Part shown: in pieces, positions 38,801 through 49,085 of the stretch
How positions within the stretch are numbered: position 1 is the first letter of the stretch
Layout of the letters: each line of letters opens with the position of its first letter
DNA from: Prochlorococcus sp. AG-363-M21
GTDB taxonomy: Bacteria > Cyanobacteriota > Cyanobacteriia > PCC-6307 > Cyanobiaceae
Assembly: GCA_003278305.1 (NCBI GenBank)
Contig: QCFU01000005.1
Coordinates: 1 to 64,000, forward strand
Direction of reading: 5' to 3'
DNA length: 64,000 nt
The notes under the pieces: model-generated
Told to the model about the DNA's origin: nothing
Database searches by the model: none
Seen by the model: the letters and a program-made list of their open reading frames with translations, nothing else
Translations under genes and position numbers: made by a program

Positions 38801-39347
38801 AATATTGCAAGAAGCAATTGGAGAAATTCAAGGGCAAGAGATACCAATAGTAGAAGATACTAAAATTGATTTACCAATTACAGCATTTATACCAAGTCAA
38901 TGGATAGAAAACAATGAAGAAAAAATAGCTGCTTACAAAGCAGCTACAGAATGTGATTCAGAAGATAAGCTTAAAGAGTTAACAATCACATGGAATGATA
39001 AGTACGGCAAAATCCCCAAAGCAGTTGAGACGTTAATTGAATTAATTGAGTTAAAGATAAAAGCCAAGAAATGTGGATTTAATCGAATAAAGAAAATCTC
39101 AGAAAATATTATTTTAGAAACAAGCATGAAAGAAAGTGCCTTTCTTGGCTTAAGGAAGAGTATTCCAAGTCACTTACATACAAGATTTATATACAAAAAG
39201 CTTGGAACTCATTCAGAAATTATTATCAGAGGATTAGGTATATTACAGGTTGAAAAGCAATTAGAAACTCTAAATGAATGGTTTAGCAAAATGGAAAATC
39301 AGATTCCAGAAATGAATAATCTAAAGTTAGAAAACATAATAAGATAA
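35835..39347 (+). CDS. mfd: Transcription-repair coupling factor
   Basis: Mfd removes stalled RNA polymerase at DNA lesions and recruits UvrA. The 1170 residues contain the UvrB-like N-terminal module, the RNA polymerase interaction domain (LLPGDYVVHRNHGIGRF), and the helicase motor with Walker A ICGDVGYGKTEVA, DEEQRFG and TATPIPRTLYMS. Motif VI QLRGRVGRSG and the C-terminal TRCF domain complete it. All are intact. The presence of intact mfd makes loss of uvrC (137-757) unexpected, supporting a second uvrC copy or an assembly break. Confidence 0.96.
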   Translation: MPLKSLVNHIVGSTLTKDLLSRIERKDRLLLKGGSRTARSLLMASIIEKECKPMLLIVPTLEEATRWQPLINNMSNYKALIYPTTEISPYDEIDEPLEIIRGKLQVISELNIISDSNIVIITTDRALQPHLPPKEYIESKCLHIKKGDTLDIEILANKLAELGYQKTNNTDQEGYWSRRGDIIDIFTVSNDLPIRIELYGDQVDKIKEYDPISQRSLDEITQLNITPISFNHLIKERLTHNRDQIKDKRLKEEVDKSFSKNEMPKNIRCFKSIAWKNLSNIADYLSKDTYVVFSERSQCIQHTKKWYENAEINYKELKEKYPFNKERVHYDANLMLQTISGFKGFDITQFDSIEGNSNEFNISSKNINSYPNQFGKLSEDINNFIKEKYSIWILSAQPSRVVALLEEHDCFAKFVANIADLRSIKILIDQKVPVAIKSIGIGEIEGLNLAPWKIALFTDKEFFGQQLLSYSGYIRRKGRSASKTFDPNKLLPGDYVVHRNHGIGRFKKIEKLVFNNQSRDYILVEYSDGTLRVAADQLNSLSRFRSTGGKNPKINKMGGKSWLSIKERARKAINKVAIDLVKLYAERENTKGISFPKDGPWQRELEDSFQYDPTPDQSKAFLDVKNDMENIKPMDRLICGDVGYGKTEVAIRSIFKAITSGKQVALLAPTTVLSQQHWRTISDRFAPYPIKIALLNRFKTNKEKNKIVEDLTNGKIDAVIGTHQILSKKVNFKNLGLLVIDEEQRFGVAQKEKIKQLKKNVDVLTLTATPIPRTLYMSLSGVRKISLITTPPPLRRAIKTHLIPKDNEVIKSAISQELDRGGQIFYVVPRIEGIEEVAKNIKTIFPNINLLIAHGQMVEGDLESTMVAFNAGEADLMICTTIIESGLDIPRVNTILVEDAHNFGLSQLYQLRGRVGRSGVQAHAWLFYPKESIINEKATERLKAIQEFSELGSGYQLAMRDMEIRGVGNLIGTQQSGQIEAIGFDLYMEILQEAIGEIQGQEIPIVEDTKIDLPITAFIPSQWIENNEEKIAAYKAATECDSEDKLKELTITWNDKYGKIPKAVETLIELIELKIKAKKCGFNRIKKISENIILETSMKESAFLGLRKSIPSHLHTRFIYKKLGTHSEIIIRGLGILQVEKQLETLNEWFSKMENQIPEMNNLKLENIIR

Positions 39348-39372
39348 GAGAATTAAAGATGAAGTAGTACTT

Positions 39373-39684
39373 CTAATTATCTAAAAGAGAACTTAATTTC
39401 TTCCTAAAATCTCCTTTTTGCATTCCTCCCTTTATCTCTCCTAGAATCTCAAATTCTCCTTCAGGGTTATTTACTAAAAGATATGTTGGCCAGCCCATAC
39501 CTTCTTTGCCTGGATATTGCTTTAATAATATTTTTCTATATTTGCGATAAGAATTGGTGTCCTGAAGCATTACATTAATAAACTCACAACCAAGTTCTTG
39601 AACAACATTCGAATCATAGTGGCTCATCCTATGACAAGTTCCACAATCCTCAGAACTAAACTTTATAATAGTTAAAGTCATCAT
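39373..39684 (-). CDS. Thioredoxin-fold protein
   Basis: 103 residues with a thioredoxin-like fold: a beta strand LTIIKFS, then the redox pair in EDCGTCHRM (C14 and C17), and the cis-proline region in GMGWPTYLLV. The active site CGTC differs from classic CGPC, which shifts redox potential. It is convergent with mfd. The target is unknown. Confidence 0.75.
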   Translation of the reverse strand: MMTLTIIKFSSEDCGTCHRMSHYDSNVVQELGCEFINVMLQDTNSYRKYRKILLKQYPGKEGMGWPTYLLVNNPEGEFEILGEIKGGMQKGDFRKKLSSLLDN

Positions 39685-39753
39685 AACAAATAATCTAGTT
39701 TATAGTATATGACTAAAGCATATGTATCAAGTAATTATTTAATAATAATATAT

Positions 39754-40137
39754 TTAATCATTTAAAAGCTTATTAAAAATACCTATTGTTGATCCTGAGA
39801 TCAACAGAGACATTAAACCAAAAGGAATGTAGAGTGAAGTTTTATCTTCAAGGCTAAGCTGCTGAAGTATATCAAAAAGGGCATCGATTGAAGATAGTAA
39901 AAGTATTATTAGAGCAATGCTAGATATTATCAAATAAAATGAATATGGGATATATCTGTTATATAAAAACCTTTTAATCTTATTCAATGAATAGAAAATA
40001 TTGATTATATTTACTATCAAAGACATTCCTAAAGGGATCCAAAGCAAAGAAAGGTCTAAGTAAAGAGAAAAAAAATTATAAAAAGAAAGGGTAATAGATA
40101 AACAAGAGATTATATATGAATAATAATTATTTGACAA
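39754..40137 (-). CDS. Small four-helix membrane protein, unknown
   Basis: 127 residues with four hydrophobic segments (about 8-24, 29-48, 62-86 and 102-122) and short polar loops. There is no conserved motif I can name. It is flanked by a thioredoxin-like and another membrane protein gene on the same strand, each separated by about 70-100 bp. Confidence 0.5.
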   Translation of the reverse strand: MSNNYYSYIISCLSITLSFYNFFSLYLDLSLLWIPLGMSLIVNIINIFYSLNKIKRFLYNRYIPYSFYLIISSIALIILLLSSIDALFDILQQLSLEDKTSLYIPFGLMSLLISGSTIGIFNKLLND

Positions 40138-40235
40138 AAGGTAGTTAATATTTCTATGACCTTAAGTCAAGCATTTAAAGAATTGAAAATCTCGAAAGAA
40201 AACTTAAGGTTTAAGTTGAAAATCAGTTAAATATT

Positions 40236-40622
40236 CTAGGTAGGTCTTTTACGAATCTTTTTAGTCTTAGTTCTGCTTATAAAATATAATCTAGCAAATC
40301 GAAGAATAGAACCACTTATCAAAATAAAGCCAAGTATAATTAAAAAGATAACTATTAAAGCTCCACCGATTTTAGATATTGCATCTGCTAATTGCAATAT
40401 GCCTTGTGAAAATTCGAACCAAGTTTCATCTAGAAATCTCTGTAATACGAACTCACCAGGTAATGTGTATAAGAATATAAATAAGTTTAGTCCTAAGATA
40501 AGCATTAATAATGCTTCAATAAATAATCTTTTCTGACTTTTCTTAGCTTTTAAAGACTTTCCTCTAAAAATGAACTGAGAATTATCTTGCTTTCGTTTAT
40601 TGTTGAGAGTCAAGTTCATCAA
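40236..40622 (-). CDS. Small two-helix membrane protein, unknown
   Basis: 128 residues with a basic N-terminus (about 32 residues) and two membrane helices (about 35-53 and 83-106). The C-terminus is very basic and ends RTKTKKIRKRPT. Basic ends on both sides suggest both termini face the cytoplasm. No family is recognised. The first residue may be either of two adjacent Met codons. Confidence 0.5.
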   Translation of the reverse strand: MMNLTLNNKRKQDNSQFIFRGKSLKAKKSQKRLFIEALLMLILGLNLFIFLYTLPGEFVLQRFLDETWFEFSQGILQLADAISKIGGALIVIFLIILGFILISGSILRFARLYFISRTKTKKIRKRPT

Positions 40623-40701
40623 GCCTTTTTTGCTTATGAATCTCTATTTTATATAAGATCATGCTATTTGTCATATAAATAGACATGATAAAGACTCAAA
40701 A

Positions 40702-41292
40702 TTATTTTTTGATTTCTGTTTTCTCCTCCATAATCAAACTATCCGGTGTATCGATTGGTACAAATAAAAATATAATGGCTATGCCTAGTGATGTAATACA
40801 TCCAAGCAAAGGGAAGAAAAAACCTCTTGCTATTTTTGAATTTAGCTTAAGATCTCCTCTTTTTAAAGGTCTATCCTTTGGGAGCTTCCAATCAACAAGA
40901 ACCCTTGGGTCATTTCGTAATTGATCAAAGCATTTTGTAAGATCAACCAAATCAGCATCATCAAGAATTATTTTTAAAGGCTTAACCCCTTCCCTTGTAC
41001 TTCTTAAAAAGACCTGATGCCTATCATTAATTGGAGTTATGGAGACCAAACTATTAGACAAACCAAAAGTTTTCTGAACTCCGGAAATATAGTGACGCGC
41101 ATATTGAGAAATTGTGCTGACAAAAACTTCTAAATGTTCTTTCTTACCTTCCAACTGGGGGAAACCTATTAAATTAATTTTCCATGAAAGTATTATTCCA
41201 AGCTTTTCTTGGTCATGTTCTAACGATAGATCTGGCAAGCCTTCTACTTCTAATCTTGCTATACCATGATCATAGCGAAATATATTTTTCAT
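40702..41292 (-). CDS. DUF4335 family protein
   Basis: 196 residues matching a cyanobacterial family found next to DUF3038. The N-terminus (FRYDHGIARLEVEGLPDLS) and the mid-protein Arg/Asp-rich segment (RHQVFLRSTREG) are family-like, with one C-terminal membrane helix (about 160-180). It overlaps the DUF3038 gene by 4 bp, so the two are translationally coupled. Function unknown. Confidence 0.75.
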   Translation of the reverse strand: MKNIFRYDHGIARLEVEGLPDLSLEHDQEKLGIILSWKINLIGFPQLEGKKEHLEVFVSTISQYARHYISGVQKTFGLSNSLVSITPINDRHQVFLRSTREGVKPLKIILDDADLVDLTKCFDQLRNDPRVLVDWKLPKDRPLKRGDLKLNSKIARGFFFPLLGCITSLGIAIIFLFVPIDTPDSLIMEEKTEIKK

Positions 41293-41882
41293 AAAACAGG
41301 ATCAAACAAACTTGCTTTTAACCTTTGCCTGCCTCCTTCCCCAGAAGCCAGAGCGAGAGTCAATAGTAAATCTCTCGCAAGCCTTGATTTTTCCATAAGT
41401 AGGTATTGTTTAACAAGGTTTCTTCTAGTATTAAACCTTTCTATCATTAATTCATTTAATCTAGATTCAAAAGATTGCCAACGTTCGATTGTTAGATTCT
41501 CTGGTTCTCTTGAAGATAAGAGTAATCTGATCTTAGGGTAAAAATAATCCGCCATATAAGACAGAAGCGCGATCAAAGCCTCTAAAGAATTATTAGAAAA
41601 TGAACCAATTTTGAAAGCCTTTCTCATAGGGTTATTACACCTAAACTTCCAAAACACAACCCTGTTAGGGAAATATGACTCTAAGCCAAGTGTATTAATA
41701 GCAAAAATTATTGCTTGAGATGCATTGGTGTCCAATGACTCAATGGCTAAAAGAAGTAAATCTAGTTTCTGAAAAGCTCTCTTATTTATAAAATGTCTAG
41801 GCTGAAAAAAATTTTCAAAAGAAGGTTGACCCGTTTCGAAATGGGTTAAATCATTAGAGTTCGAGATAGAAGCTTGAATCAT
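41289..41882 (-). CDS. DUF3038 family protein
   Basis: 197 residues, helical and soluble, with the family segments LDLLLLAIESLDTNASQAI and EALIALLSYMADYFYP, and a basic C-terminal part. Its coupling by 4-bp overlap to the DUF4335 gene repeats an arrangement general in cyanobacteria. There is no known activity. The 137 bp upstream hold no visible feature. Confidence 0.75.
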   Translation of the reverse strand: MIQASISNSNDLTHFETGQPSFENFFQPRHFINKRAFQKLDLLLLAIESLDTNASQAIIFAINTLGLESYFPNRVVFWKFRCNNPMRKAFKIGSFSNNSLEALIALLSYMADYFYPKIRLLLSSREPENLTIERWQSFESRLNELMIERFNTRRNLVKQYLLMEKSRLARDLLLTLALASGEGGRQRLKASLFDPVL

Positions 41883-42019
41883 AGATATTATAATGACATG
41901 TAAAAGTAAAAATTCAATTACTTGGAGTATGAGTTATTAAACTGGTTTTTTAAAGAAGATTAATGATCTTATCAAGAATGAGCTTAATTTATATGTAGCA
42001 AGATTGACTTAGATCAATA

Positions 42020-42229
42020 TTAGTTGGTATCTAGCCAATGAAGAAATTCCTGATAATCACTAAGCGTTATAAGGCCATATGTCAGTAAAACTATAGACAA
42101 AGGAGCATTCTCTTGAATTGATTGCTTGATTCCCAATTCAAGAGCGTTATCACTTAAAGCAAAAGTTTTCTTTAAATACTCACAAATTTCTGCAGAAGGA
42201 TAAGGTTGACTATGACTTGTGAGAACCAA
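42020..42229 (-). CDS. DUF2949 family protein
   Basis: A 69-residue helical protein of a cyanobacterial family; EICEYLKKTFALSDNALELG and the ending VLLTYGLITLSDYQEFLHWL are typical. It lies 21 bp downstream of the monooxygenase stop side on the same strand. Function unknown. Confidence 0.7.
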   Translation of the reverse strand: MVLTSHSQPYPSAEICEYLKKTFALSDNALELGIKQSIQENAPLSIVLLTYGLITLSDYQEFLHWLDTN

Positions 42230-42250
42230 AACAAATATTAGAGCTAGTAT

Positions 42251-43396
42251 CTAAATATTAGCTTTAAATCCAGAAATACCATCCGTCATTAATAAAAGAA
42301 TAAACCTTCGGAATAATTTGTTGCTTAACAGAAGTGCAAATAACAGTCGTCTGAATAATAAAAGTATGGAATTTTTTGAAGAGAAAATACGTACTAATGA
42401 ATCTGTCAAAATAGACGTTATGAATATATCTAACCTTCTATTAGATTCAAAAATAGCAGGAAGGTCTAAATTTTTCCTGGGACTTAGTTTATTAAAGAGC
42501 TCATATAGTTCCTTGACATCACGTATGCTTAAATTAAGGCCTTGTCCACCTACTGGATGTAATGAATGTATAGATTCCCCAAAAAGAGTTTTGCTTAAAA
42601 CATGAAATCTGAAAGAAAACAAAAAATCAATGTCACATAATTTTGGCTGATCAATTAAGCAGTCTGGTTGAATATCAAATGGCATTGCTACTGCCAACTG
42701 ATCCAAAAAGAAAGATGGTGTCATACTAATACGATCCAAGCAAATATCTTTAGGCGCGCTCCAAACAACCTGATATAAATCATTGCGAACTGGAAGAATC
42801 GCTAAGGGTCCGTCTTTTCTAAACACTTCATAAGCCGTTTTTGGGGTTGTGAATCTTGCTAAGATTTTAAATGTTAGACAAGCCTGGTTATACCTAAATG
42901 AGAAGGAAGGTATTTTTAAATAATTTCTAGATTGTGAAAATTTACCATCAGAGGCGAATGTAAAATCATATTTGTCAGAATCTAATATAGAGGTTGATTG
43001 TTGATAAAATAATATATTAGGATTTTCGATTATTTGTCTCATTATAATTTTCATTAATAATCTATGTTCAATAATCCAACCTATTGAAGAAGACTCACAG
43101 TTATCTTTCGTAAGATCGTTGATATCAAAGGTTATACTTCTATCTATAGATTTATCATGTACAACTAGAGAGTCGAAAGAACAAGATAGTTTTTCAACTT
43201 CATTCCAAAGTCCAATAGACTGAAATACTTTCCTAGACGATTGAGTAATAGCATAAGTTCGGTCTATATTAATCAATTCATCTAAAGAAAGTGGGTCAAA
43301 GAGATCAATTTTATTAGATAGCCTTGATAAGGCAATAGCAAGAATAGAAGAACTAGGTCCCGCTCCTATAACTTTAATTTTAGAGTTATTTAACAT
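42251..43396 (-). CDS. UbiH/VisC-like FAD-dependent monooxygenase
   Basis: 381 residues of the aromatic hydroxylase family used in quinone ring hydroxylation. The N-terminal FAD motif is VIGAGPSSSILAIAL, and the second FAD motif is HPVGGQGLNLSIRDV near residue 285. The GD motif region is less standard (GESIHSLHPVGG). A role in isoprenoid quinone synthesis is likely by family. The C-terminal ~50 residues are hydrophobic, which may attach the enzyme to membranes. Confidence 0.8.
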   Translation of the reverse strand: MLNNSKIKVIGAGPSSSILAIALSRLSNKIDLFDPLSLDELINIDRTYAITQSSRKVFQSIGLWNEVEKLSCSFDSLVVHDKSIDRSITFDINDLTKDNCESSSIGWIIEHRLLMKIIMRQIIENPNILFYQQSTSILDSDKYDFTFASDGKFSQSRNYLKIPSFSFRYNQACLTFKILARFTTPKTAYEVFRKDGPLAILPVRNDLYQVVWSAPKDICLDRISMTPSFFLDQLAVAMPFDIQPDCLIDQPKLCDIDFLFSFRFHVLSKTLFGESIHSLHPVGGQGLNLSIRDVKELYELFNKLSPRKNLDLPAIFESNRRLDIFITSILTDSLVRIFSSKNSILLLFRRLLFALLLSNKLFRRFILLLMTDGISGFKANI

Positions 43397-43429
43397 GCTG
43401 GGTAAAAGTATATTTAGCTAGTAAAAGAC

Positions 43430-44077
43430 TTAGTTTTTTAATCTATAAAAACATAATTCTTGAAAAGCTGGTCTTAACAAGAATGGATATACTCCTACCC
43501 AAAGTTTCTCGCGTGGCAACCAAGCATCACTAGTTGTTATGATCGAGCTAAAATTCTGATTATTGCTAAATACTAAACATCTTATAATTGCTCCTTGTCT
43601 TATAATTTGATGTTTGTTTTCCAAAGGGAACCTTAATTTTGCTATAAAGCCATCTTCATCTCCAATTTCCAGGAAGAGCCAAGTCCTTCTATTCTCAACA
43701 AGTTCTAATTGACCCAATTTATTTGCTTGTTCATGCCTGTTCTCAATCTTTTCTTTTGTATATAGATCTATAACTTCACCTTCAAATAATGCTGCTATAT
43801 TATATTTTCTTAACTCTGCATTTTTGCGACTTGCTTCTAATATTGGGCCCCAGAGTATATATAATAAAAGGGTAATACCTAAAATTAACCAAAAAAAATA
43901 GAATTGAGTTGAAAATTGACTTTGACTAATTAACAATGTTATTACACCTCCGATAGAAGAGATTATTATCCTTTGAAGAATTTTTCTAGGATCTCCTGAA
44001 GCAGCATTAAATTGATTTCCAGTTGCAACTGCAGGGATCAATTTCTCAAGTTCTCCTGGTTTTAGTTGAATTAACAT
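43430..44077 (-). CDS. Cyanobacterial membrane protein of unknown function
   Basis: 215 residues with an N-terminal soluble segment, two membrane helices (about 35-52 and 58-78) and a C-terminal soluble domain with a WLFLEIGDEDGFIAKLRFPL core. Homologues have sometimes been labelled phosphate ABC permease, for which I see no support. It lies 11 bp downstream of dapB, so the two probably share a transcript. Confidence 0.6.
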   Translation of the reverse strand: MLIQLKPGELEKLIPAVATGNQFNAASGDPRKILQRIIISSIGGVITLLISQSQFSTQFYFFWLILGITLLLYILWGPILEASRKNAELRKYNIAALFEGEVIDLYTKEKIENRHEQANKLGQLELVENRRTWLFLEIGDEDGFIAKLRFPLENKHQIIRQGAIIRCLVFSNNQNFSSIITTSDAWLPREKLWVGVYPFLLRPAFQELCFYRLKN

Positions 44078-44088
44078 AATCTTATTTT

Positions 44089-44940
44089 CTAAAGAAGTTG
44101 CTCTAAGCCATAAATCAATCCAGGTAATTCCCTTACCTCTTTTACAGCAAGCTTAACTCCTGGCATATAAGCAGATCTATCAATTGTGTTGTGAGACAAA
44201 GTATATGTTTCTCCAGAAGCACCAAATACAACCTCTTGATTAGCAACTATTCCAGGTAATCTCACAGAGTGAAGTCTTAACCCACTTGATCTTAATCCAC
44301 CACGAGATCCTTTGATAGATTCAGTTTCATCAACTAATCTATTATTGAAAGAACTTTTACTTTCTTCTATTAATTCTGCTGTTTTTATACAAGTTCCACT
44401 TGGTGCATCAGCTTTAAAATTATGATGACTCTCAATAAGTTCTACATGATCGTAAAATTTTGCGGCCATAGCTGCTGCTTTTTGCAAAAGAATTACACCA
44501 ACAGAAAAATTAGGAATAATGGCTCCACCAATTGATGCTTTATATGAAAATTCAATTAATTCCTTAATCTGTGAAGGTTCCAAACCTGTAGTTCCAATAA
44601 CTGGATGAACCCCATAAGCTATCGCTGCTCTTGTATGTTCATAAACTACTGAAGGATGAGTAAAATCTATAAGTACAGGTGAATTTAGCTTTGTAGAATT
44701 TCTGTATTTTTGACTCGTAACACATAAAGAGCCCTCCAGATCTGAGGTGATCGCTATATCTAAAGCATCCAAACCAATTACCAAACCTATATCATTTCCT
44801 TGGAATTCAGCACTTGTATCAATAGCGGCAACAAGTTCCATATCTGTTGAAGAAGTAATTGTACGTACTACTTCTTGACCCATTTTCCCTAGAGCCCCAC
44901 AAACAAGGACGGGAATTTTGGTGTCATCAGCTTGGCTCAT
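44089..44940 (-). CDS. dapB: 4-hydroxy-tetrahydrodipicolinate reductase
   Basis: DapB reduces the dihydrodipicolinate precursor in lysine/DAP synthesis. The 283 residues show the N-terminal nucleotide motif [15 protein letters not shown] and the active-site signature [21 protein letters not shown] with the catalytic His and Lys. It supplies the same pathway as dapF (4853). It is divergent from chlH; a perfect 9-bp inverted repeat of A/T (44941-44960) lies directly next to its start codon. Confidence 0.96.
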   Translation of the reverse strand: MSQADDTKIPVLVCGALGKMGQEVVRTITSSTDMELVAAIDTSAEFQGNDIGLVIGLDALDIAITSDLEGSLCVTSQKYRNSTKLNSPVLIDFTHPSVVYEHTRAAIAYGVHPVIGTTGLEPSQIKELIEFSYKASIGGAIIPNFSVGVILLQKAAAMAAKFYDHVELIESHHNFKADAPSGTCIKTAELIEESKSSFNNRLVDETESIKGSRGGLRSSGLRLHSVRLPGIVANQEVVFGASGETYTLSHNTIDRSAYMPGVKLAVKEVRELPGLIYGLEQLL

Positions 44941-44960
44941 TTAAAAAAAACTTTTTTTAA
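44941..44960. repeat. Perfect A/T inverted repeat abutting the dapB start
   Basis: TTAAAAAAA and TTTTTTTAA form two perfect 9-bp arms with a 2-bp centre, lying directly upstream of the dapB ATG. It may bend or melt DNA, or form a weak hairpin in the leader. In so AT-rich a genome chance is also plausible. Confidence 0.6.
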
Positions 44961-45058
44961 TCATATAAATTTTTCAATTAGATGTAACAGCAATAAGATA
45001 AAAGCCACAGATATGTCACTTATAAAAGTAGGCTTGGTCAAAATACTTAGGAGATCAA

Positions 45059-48000
45059 ATGTTTACCCAGGTTCGCTCAGCAAGCCGCAGAGTTAAGCCT
45101 GAAGGTGAACACAATCACAGTCTCATAATAAAAGCGGTATATCTAGTACTCGAACCTCAATACCAAAATGCTCTTTCAGAAGCAGCTAAATCATTAAATT
45201 CTCAAGATGGTTCAGTAGGTATCGAATTAAGTGGTTACCTTATAGAAGAGCTTAGAAACGAAAAAAATTACTCAGATTTCAAGGAAGACATTGAAAAAGC
45301 AGATATTTTTATTGGCTCTCTCATTTTTATAGAGGACCTAGCTCAAAAAGTTGTTGATGCAGTAGAGCCACATAAAGAAAGACTTAAAGCATCAGTAGTT
45401 TTCCCCTCAATGCCCGAAGTGATGAGGCTCAATAAGTTGGGTTCATTTTCAATGGCTCAATTAGGTCAGAGTAAGAGCCTGATAGGGGACTTCATGAAAA
45501 AGAGAAAAGAAGCAGGAGGAGCTGGTTTTCAAGACTCAATGCTTAAATTACTTAATACCCTCCCTTCAATTCTCAAATTTCTGCCAGTAGAAAAAGCTCA
45601 AGATGCAAGAAATTTTATTCTAAGTTTTCAATACTGGCTTGGAGGTACACCTGAGAACCTCAAAAACTTATTTCTCCTATTAGCAGATAAATATGTAATA
45701 GCACAAAGTGATAATTCCAACAAACTTGATATTCAAGTACAAGACCCAGAAGTTTTTCCAGATTTAGGCATATGGCATCCAACTGCTCCCAGAATGTTTG
45801 AAGATGTTAAAGAATATCTAAACTGGACTGCATCAAGAAAAGATCTTTCAAAAGAATCTAAAAAAGAAGGTCCTGTAATAGGCCTCGTTCTTCAAAGAAG
45901 TCATATAGTTACTGGTGATGATGCACATTATGTTGCTGTAATTCAAGAGCTGGAATTCAGAGGAGCAACAGTTATACCTGTTTTCTGTGGAGGACTTGAT
46001 TTTTCAAAACCTGTAAAAACCTTCTTTTATGACCCAATAAATAATCAAGAACCAATTGTTGATGGAGTCGTATCTTTGACTGGTTTTGCTTTAGTTGGTG
46101 GTCCAGCAAGACAAGATCATCCCAAAGCTATAGAAGCACTTAAAAGTTTAAACAGACCTTATATGGTTGCTCTCCCTCTAGTTTTTCAAACAACCCAAGA
46201 ATGGGAAGGCAGTGATCTTGGTCTACACCCTGTTCAAGTGGCCCTGCAAATTGCAATTCCAGAATTAGATGGAGCAATCGAACCAATTGTTCTATCAGGA
46301 AGAGATGATGCAACAGGCAAAGCTCATACTCTTCAAGACCGCGTTGATTCAATAGCCAGTAGAGCCATTAAGTGGTCTTCTCTACGAATTAAACCTAGAT
46401 CAGAAAAAAAACTAGCTATTACTGTTTTTAGTTTTCCTCCAGATAAGGGAAATGTTGGAACTGCTGCTTACTTGAATGTATTTGGCTCCATTCATAGAGT
46501 TTTAGAAGAGATGAAAGAAAAAGGATATTCAATAAAAGATTTACCTAAAGATCCCAAAACTTTAATGGAAAAGCTTATAAGTGACCCAGAAGCTCTTAAA
46601 GGATCACCGGAGTTAACAATTGCTCATAAGATGAGTACTGATGAATATGAACGTTTAACTCCTTACTCATCAAGACTTGAAGAAAATTGGGGTAAACCCC
46701 CTGGGAATTTAAATAGTGACGGCCAAAATCTACTGATATATGGATGTCATTTTGGAAATGTTTTTATAGGAGTGCAGCCTACCTTTGGTTACGAAGGTGA
46801 TCCGATGAGATTACTCTATTCCAAAAGCGCAAGTCCTCATCATGGTTTTGCTGCTTACTATACCTACATAGAAAAAGTATGGGGAGCAGATGCAGTACTG
46901 CATTTTGGAACACATGGTTCTCTTGAGTTTATGCCTGGGAAACAAATGGGAATGAGTGAAACTTGCTATCCAGATTCGTTAATAGGAGCATTACCTAATC
47001 TTTATTACTACGCTGCAAATAACCCTTCGGAAGCCACAATTGCAAAAAGACGTGGATACGCATCAACAATCAGTTACTTAACACCTCCTGCAGAGAATGC
47101 TGGACTTTATAAAGGACTAAAAGAACTTAGTGAGCTAGTTGGTTCATACCAACAATTAAGAGAAAGTAGCAGAGGAATTCAAATAGTAAATGCAATTATT
47201 GAGACTGCTAAAAAATGTAATTTAGATAAAGATGTTGACTTGCCTGATTCAGACGCATCAACGATAGAATTAGAAAATAGAGATGCAATTGTTGGGAGTG
47301 TATATGGACAATTAATGGAAATAGAGAGCAGATTACTTCCATGTGGTTTACATACTATTGGCATGCCTCCAACTGCTGAAGAGGCAGTTGCAACGCTTGT
47401 AAGCATTGCATCACTTGAAAGAGAACAAGAAGGTTTAAGATCTCTTCCTGGCTTACTTGCAGAATCTGTTAACAGAACAATTGATGATATTTATAAGGGC
47501 AACAATGAGGGAATCCTAAAAGATGTTGAGCTTAACAAACAAATAACAGAAACTTCAAGAGAAGCTGTAACAGCTTTGGTTAAATCACTTACTGGTAATG
47601 ATGGAAGAGTTAATCTTAAAGAGAATTTATGGACATTATTTATAAATTTCCTAAAGAGGGTAGGAATAAAAATTTCATCTCCTTGGAAAGCAAAATGTTC
47701 TCAGAATGGTTTCAGTAATATCAGTGAAAGTGATTTAGACAATTTGTTCCAATATTTACGTTTTTGCCTAGATCAGATATGTGCTGACAAAGAAATGGAT
47801 AGTTTATTAAGTGCATTAGATGGTAATTATGTATTGCCAGGTCCTGGAGGAGATCCAATAAGAAATCCAGGTGTTCTCCCTAGTGGTAAAAACATACATG
47901 CACTTGACCCACAATCAATTCCTACAGTTGCAGCAGTGGCTGCAGCAAAAGGTGTTGTTGACAAACTAATAGAGAAACAAAAAGAAGAACAAGGTCAATG

Positions 48001-49075
48001 GCCTGAAACGATTGCATGTGTACTTTGGGGTACAGATAATATAAAAACTTATGGAGAATCCTTAGCTCAAATACTTTGGTTTGTAGGGGTCAAACCTAAA
48101 CCTGATTCCGTTGGTAGAGTTAATAAATTGGAGCTAATACCTTTGAATGAACTTGGCAGACCCAGAATAGATGTTGTTGTAAATTGCTCAGGTGTCTTCA
48201 GAGATCTTTTTATTAATCAAATGGCTCTGATTGATCAAGCTGTAAAGATGGCTGCAGAAGCAGACGAGCCTCTGGAACAGAATTTTGTAAGGAAACATTC
48301 ATTAAAACAATCAAAAGAAGAAGGCATAGATATTAGAGAAGCTTCATGTAGAGTTTTCTCTAATTCTAGTGGTAGTTATAGCTCAAACGTAAATTTGGCT
48401 GTAGAAAATTCAACCTGGGAAGAAGAAAATGAACTCCAGGAAATGTATTTATCAAGAAAAACCTTTGCATTCAATGCTGATAACCCAGGAGAAATGAATC
48501 AAAACAGGAAAGTATTTGAATCTGTAATGAAGACAGCAGATGTAACATTTCAAAATCTAGACTCATCAGAAATATCCCTCACTGATGTAAGTCATTATTT
48601 TGATTCAGATCCAACAAATCTAATTAAGAATCTTAGAGATGACGGCAAAGCTCCTAATAGTTATATAGCTGATACAACCACTGCAAATGCTCAAGTCAGA
48701 TCATTAAGTGAAACTATAAGGCTAGATTCAAGAACAAAATTACTTAACCCCAAGTGGTATGAAGGGATGCTCAAGTCAGGATACGAAGGTGTTAGAGAGG
48801 TTTCAAATAGGCTGAACTATACATTGGGATGGAGTGCAACTAGTGGTCAAGTCGATAATTTTGTTTATGAAGAGTCAAACGAAACTTTTATAAATGATCC
48901 AGAAATGAGAAAGCGTTTAATGGAGTTAAATCCTCATAGTTTCAGAAGGATTGTAGGTACCTTACTTGAAGTTAATGGAAGAGGTTATTGGGATACTTCT
49001 GAAGAGAACATTCAACAGTTAAAAGATCTTTACCAAGAAGTTGAGGATAAAATTGAAGGTGTTGATACAGAATAA
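45059..49075 (+). CDS. chlH: Magnesium chelatase subunit H
   Basis: The large porphyrin-binding subunit that inserts Mg into protoporphyrin IX, the first committed step to chlorophyll. The 1338 residues are the normal length for ChlH/BchH. Visible signatures include [51 protein letters not shown], the core [19 protein letters not shown], and [15 protein letters not shown] clear ribosome site (AGGAG, 45049-45053) precedes the ATG by 5 bp. The gene is divergent from dapB. Together with acsF it marks the cell as a chlorophyll maker. Confidence 0.97.
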   Translation: MFTQVRSASRRVKPEGEHNHSLIIKAVYLVLEPQYQNALSEAAKSLNSQDGSVGIELSGYLIEELRNEKNYSDFKEDIEKADIFIGSLIFIEDLAQKVVDAVEPHKERLKASVVFPSMPEVMRLNKLGSFSMAQLGQSKSLIGDFMKKRKEAGGAGFQDSMLKLLNTLPSILKFLPVEKAQDARNFILSFQYWLGGTPENLKNLFLLLADKYVIAQSDNSNKLDIQVQDPEVFPDLGIWHPTAPRMFEDVKEYLNWTASRKDLSKESKKEGPVIGLVLQRSHIVTGDDAHYVAVIQELEFRGATVIPVFCGGLDFSKPVKTFFYDPINNQEPIVDGVVSLTGFALVGGPARQDHPKAIEALKSLNRPYMVALPLVFQTTQEWEGSDLGLHPVQVALQIAIPELDGAIEPIVLSGRDDATGKAHTLQDRVDSIASRAIKWSSLRIKPRSEKKLAITVFSFPPDKGNVGTAAYLNVFGSIHRVLEEMKEKGYSIKDLPKDPKTLMEKLISDPEALKGSPELTIAHKMSTDEYERLTPYSSRLEENWGKPPGNLNSDGQNLLIYGCHFGNVFIGVQPTFGYEGDPMRLLYSKSASPHHGFAAYYTYIEKVWGADAVLHFGTHGSLEFMPGKQMGMSETCYPDSLIGALPNLYYYAANNPSEATIAKRRGYASTISYLTPPAENAGLYKGLKELSELVGSYQQLRESSRGIQIVNAIIETAKKCNLDKDVDLPDSDASTIELENRDAIVGSVYGQLMEIESRLLPCGLHTIGMPPTAEEAVATLVSIASLEREQEGLRSLPGLLAESVNRTIDDIYKGNNEGILKDVELNKQITETSREAVTALVKSLTGNDGRVNLKENLWTLFINFLKRVGIKISSPWKAKCSQNGFSNISESDLDNLFQYLRFCLDQICADKEMDSLLSALDGNYVLPGPGGDPIRNPGVLPSGKNIHALDPQSIPTVAAVAAAKGVVDKLIEKQKEEQGQWPETIACVLWGTDNIKTYGESLAQILWFVGVKPKPDSVGRVNKLELIPLNELGRPRIDVVVNCSGVFRDLFINQMALIDQAVKMAAEADEPLEQNFVRKHSLKQSKEEGIDIREASCRVFSNSSGSYSSNVNLAVENSTWEEENELQEMYLSRKTFAFNADNPGEMNQNRKVFESVMKTADVTFQNLDSSEISLTDVSHYFDSDPTNLIKNLRDDGKAPNSYIADTTTANAQVRSLSETIRLDSRTKLLNPKWYEGMLKSGYEGVREVSNRLNYTLGWSATSGQVDNFVYEESNETFINDPEMRKRLMELNPHSFRRIVGTLLEVNGRGYWDTSEENIQQLKDLYQEVEDKIEGVDTE

Positions 49076-49085
49076 CAAGTAACAT

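Noticed and set aside
43430-44077. Phosphate ABC transporter permease label for this membrane protein
   Set aside because: Only two helices and no permease signature are present, so the label sometimes used for homologues is not supported.
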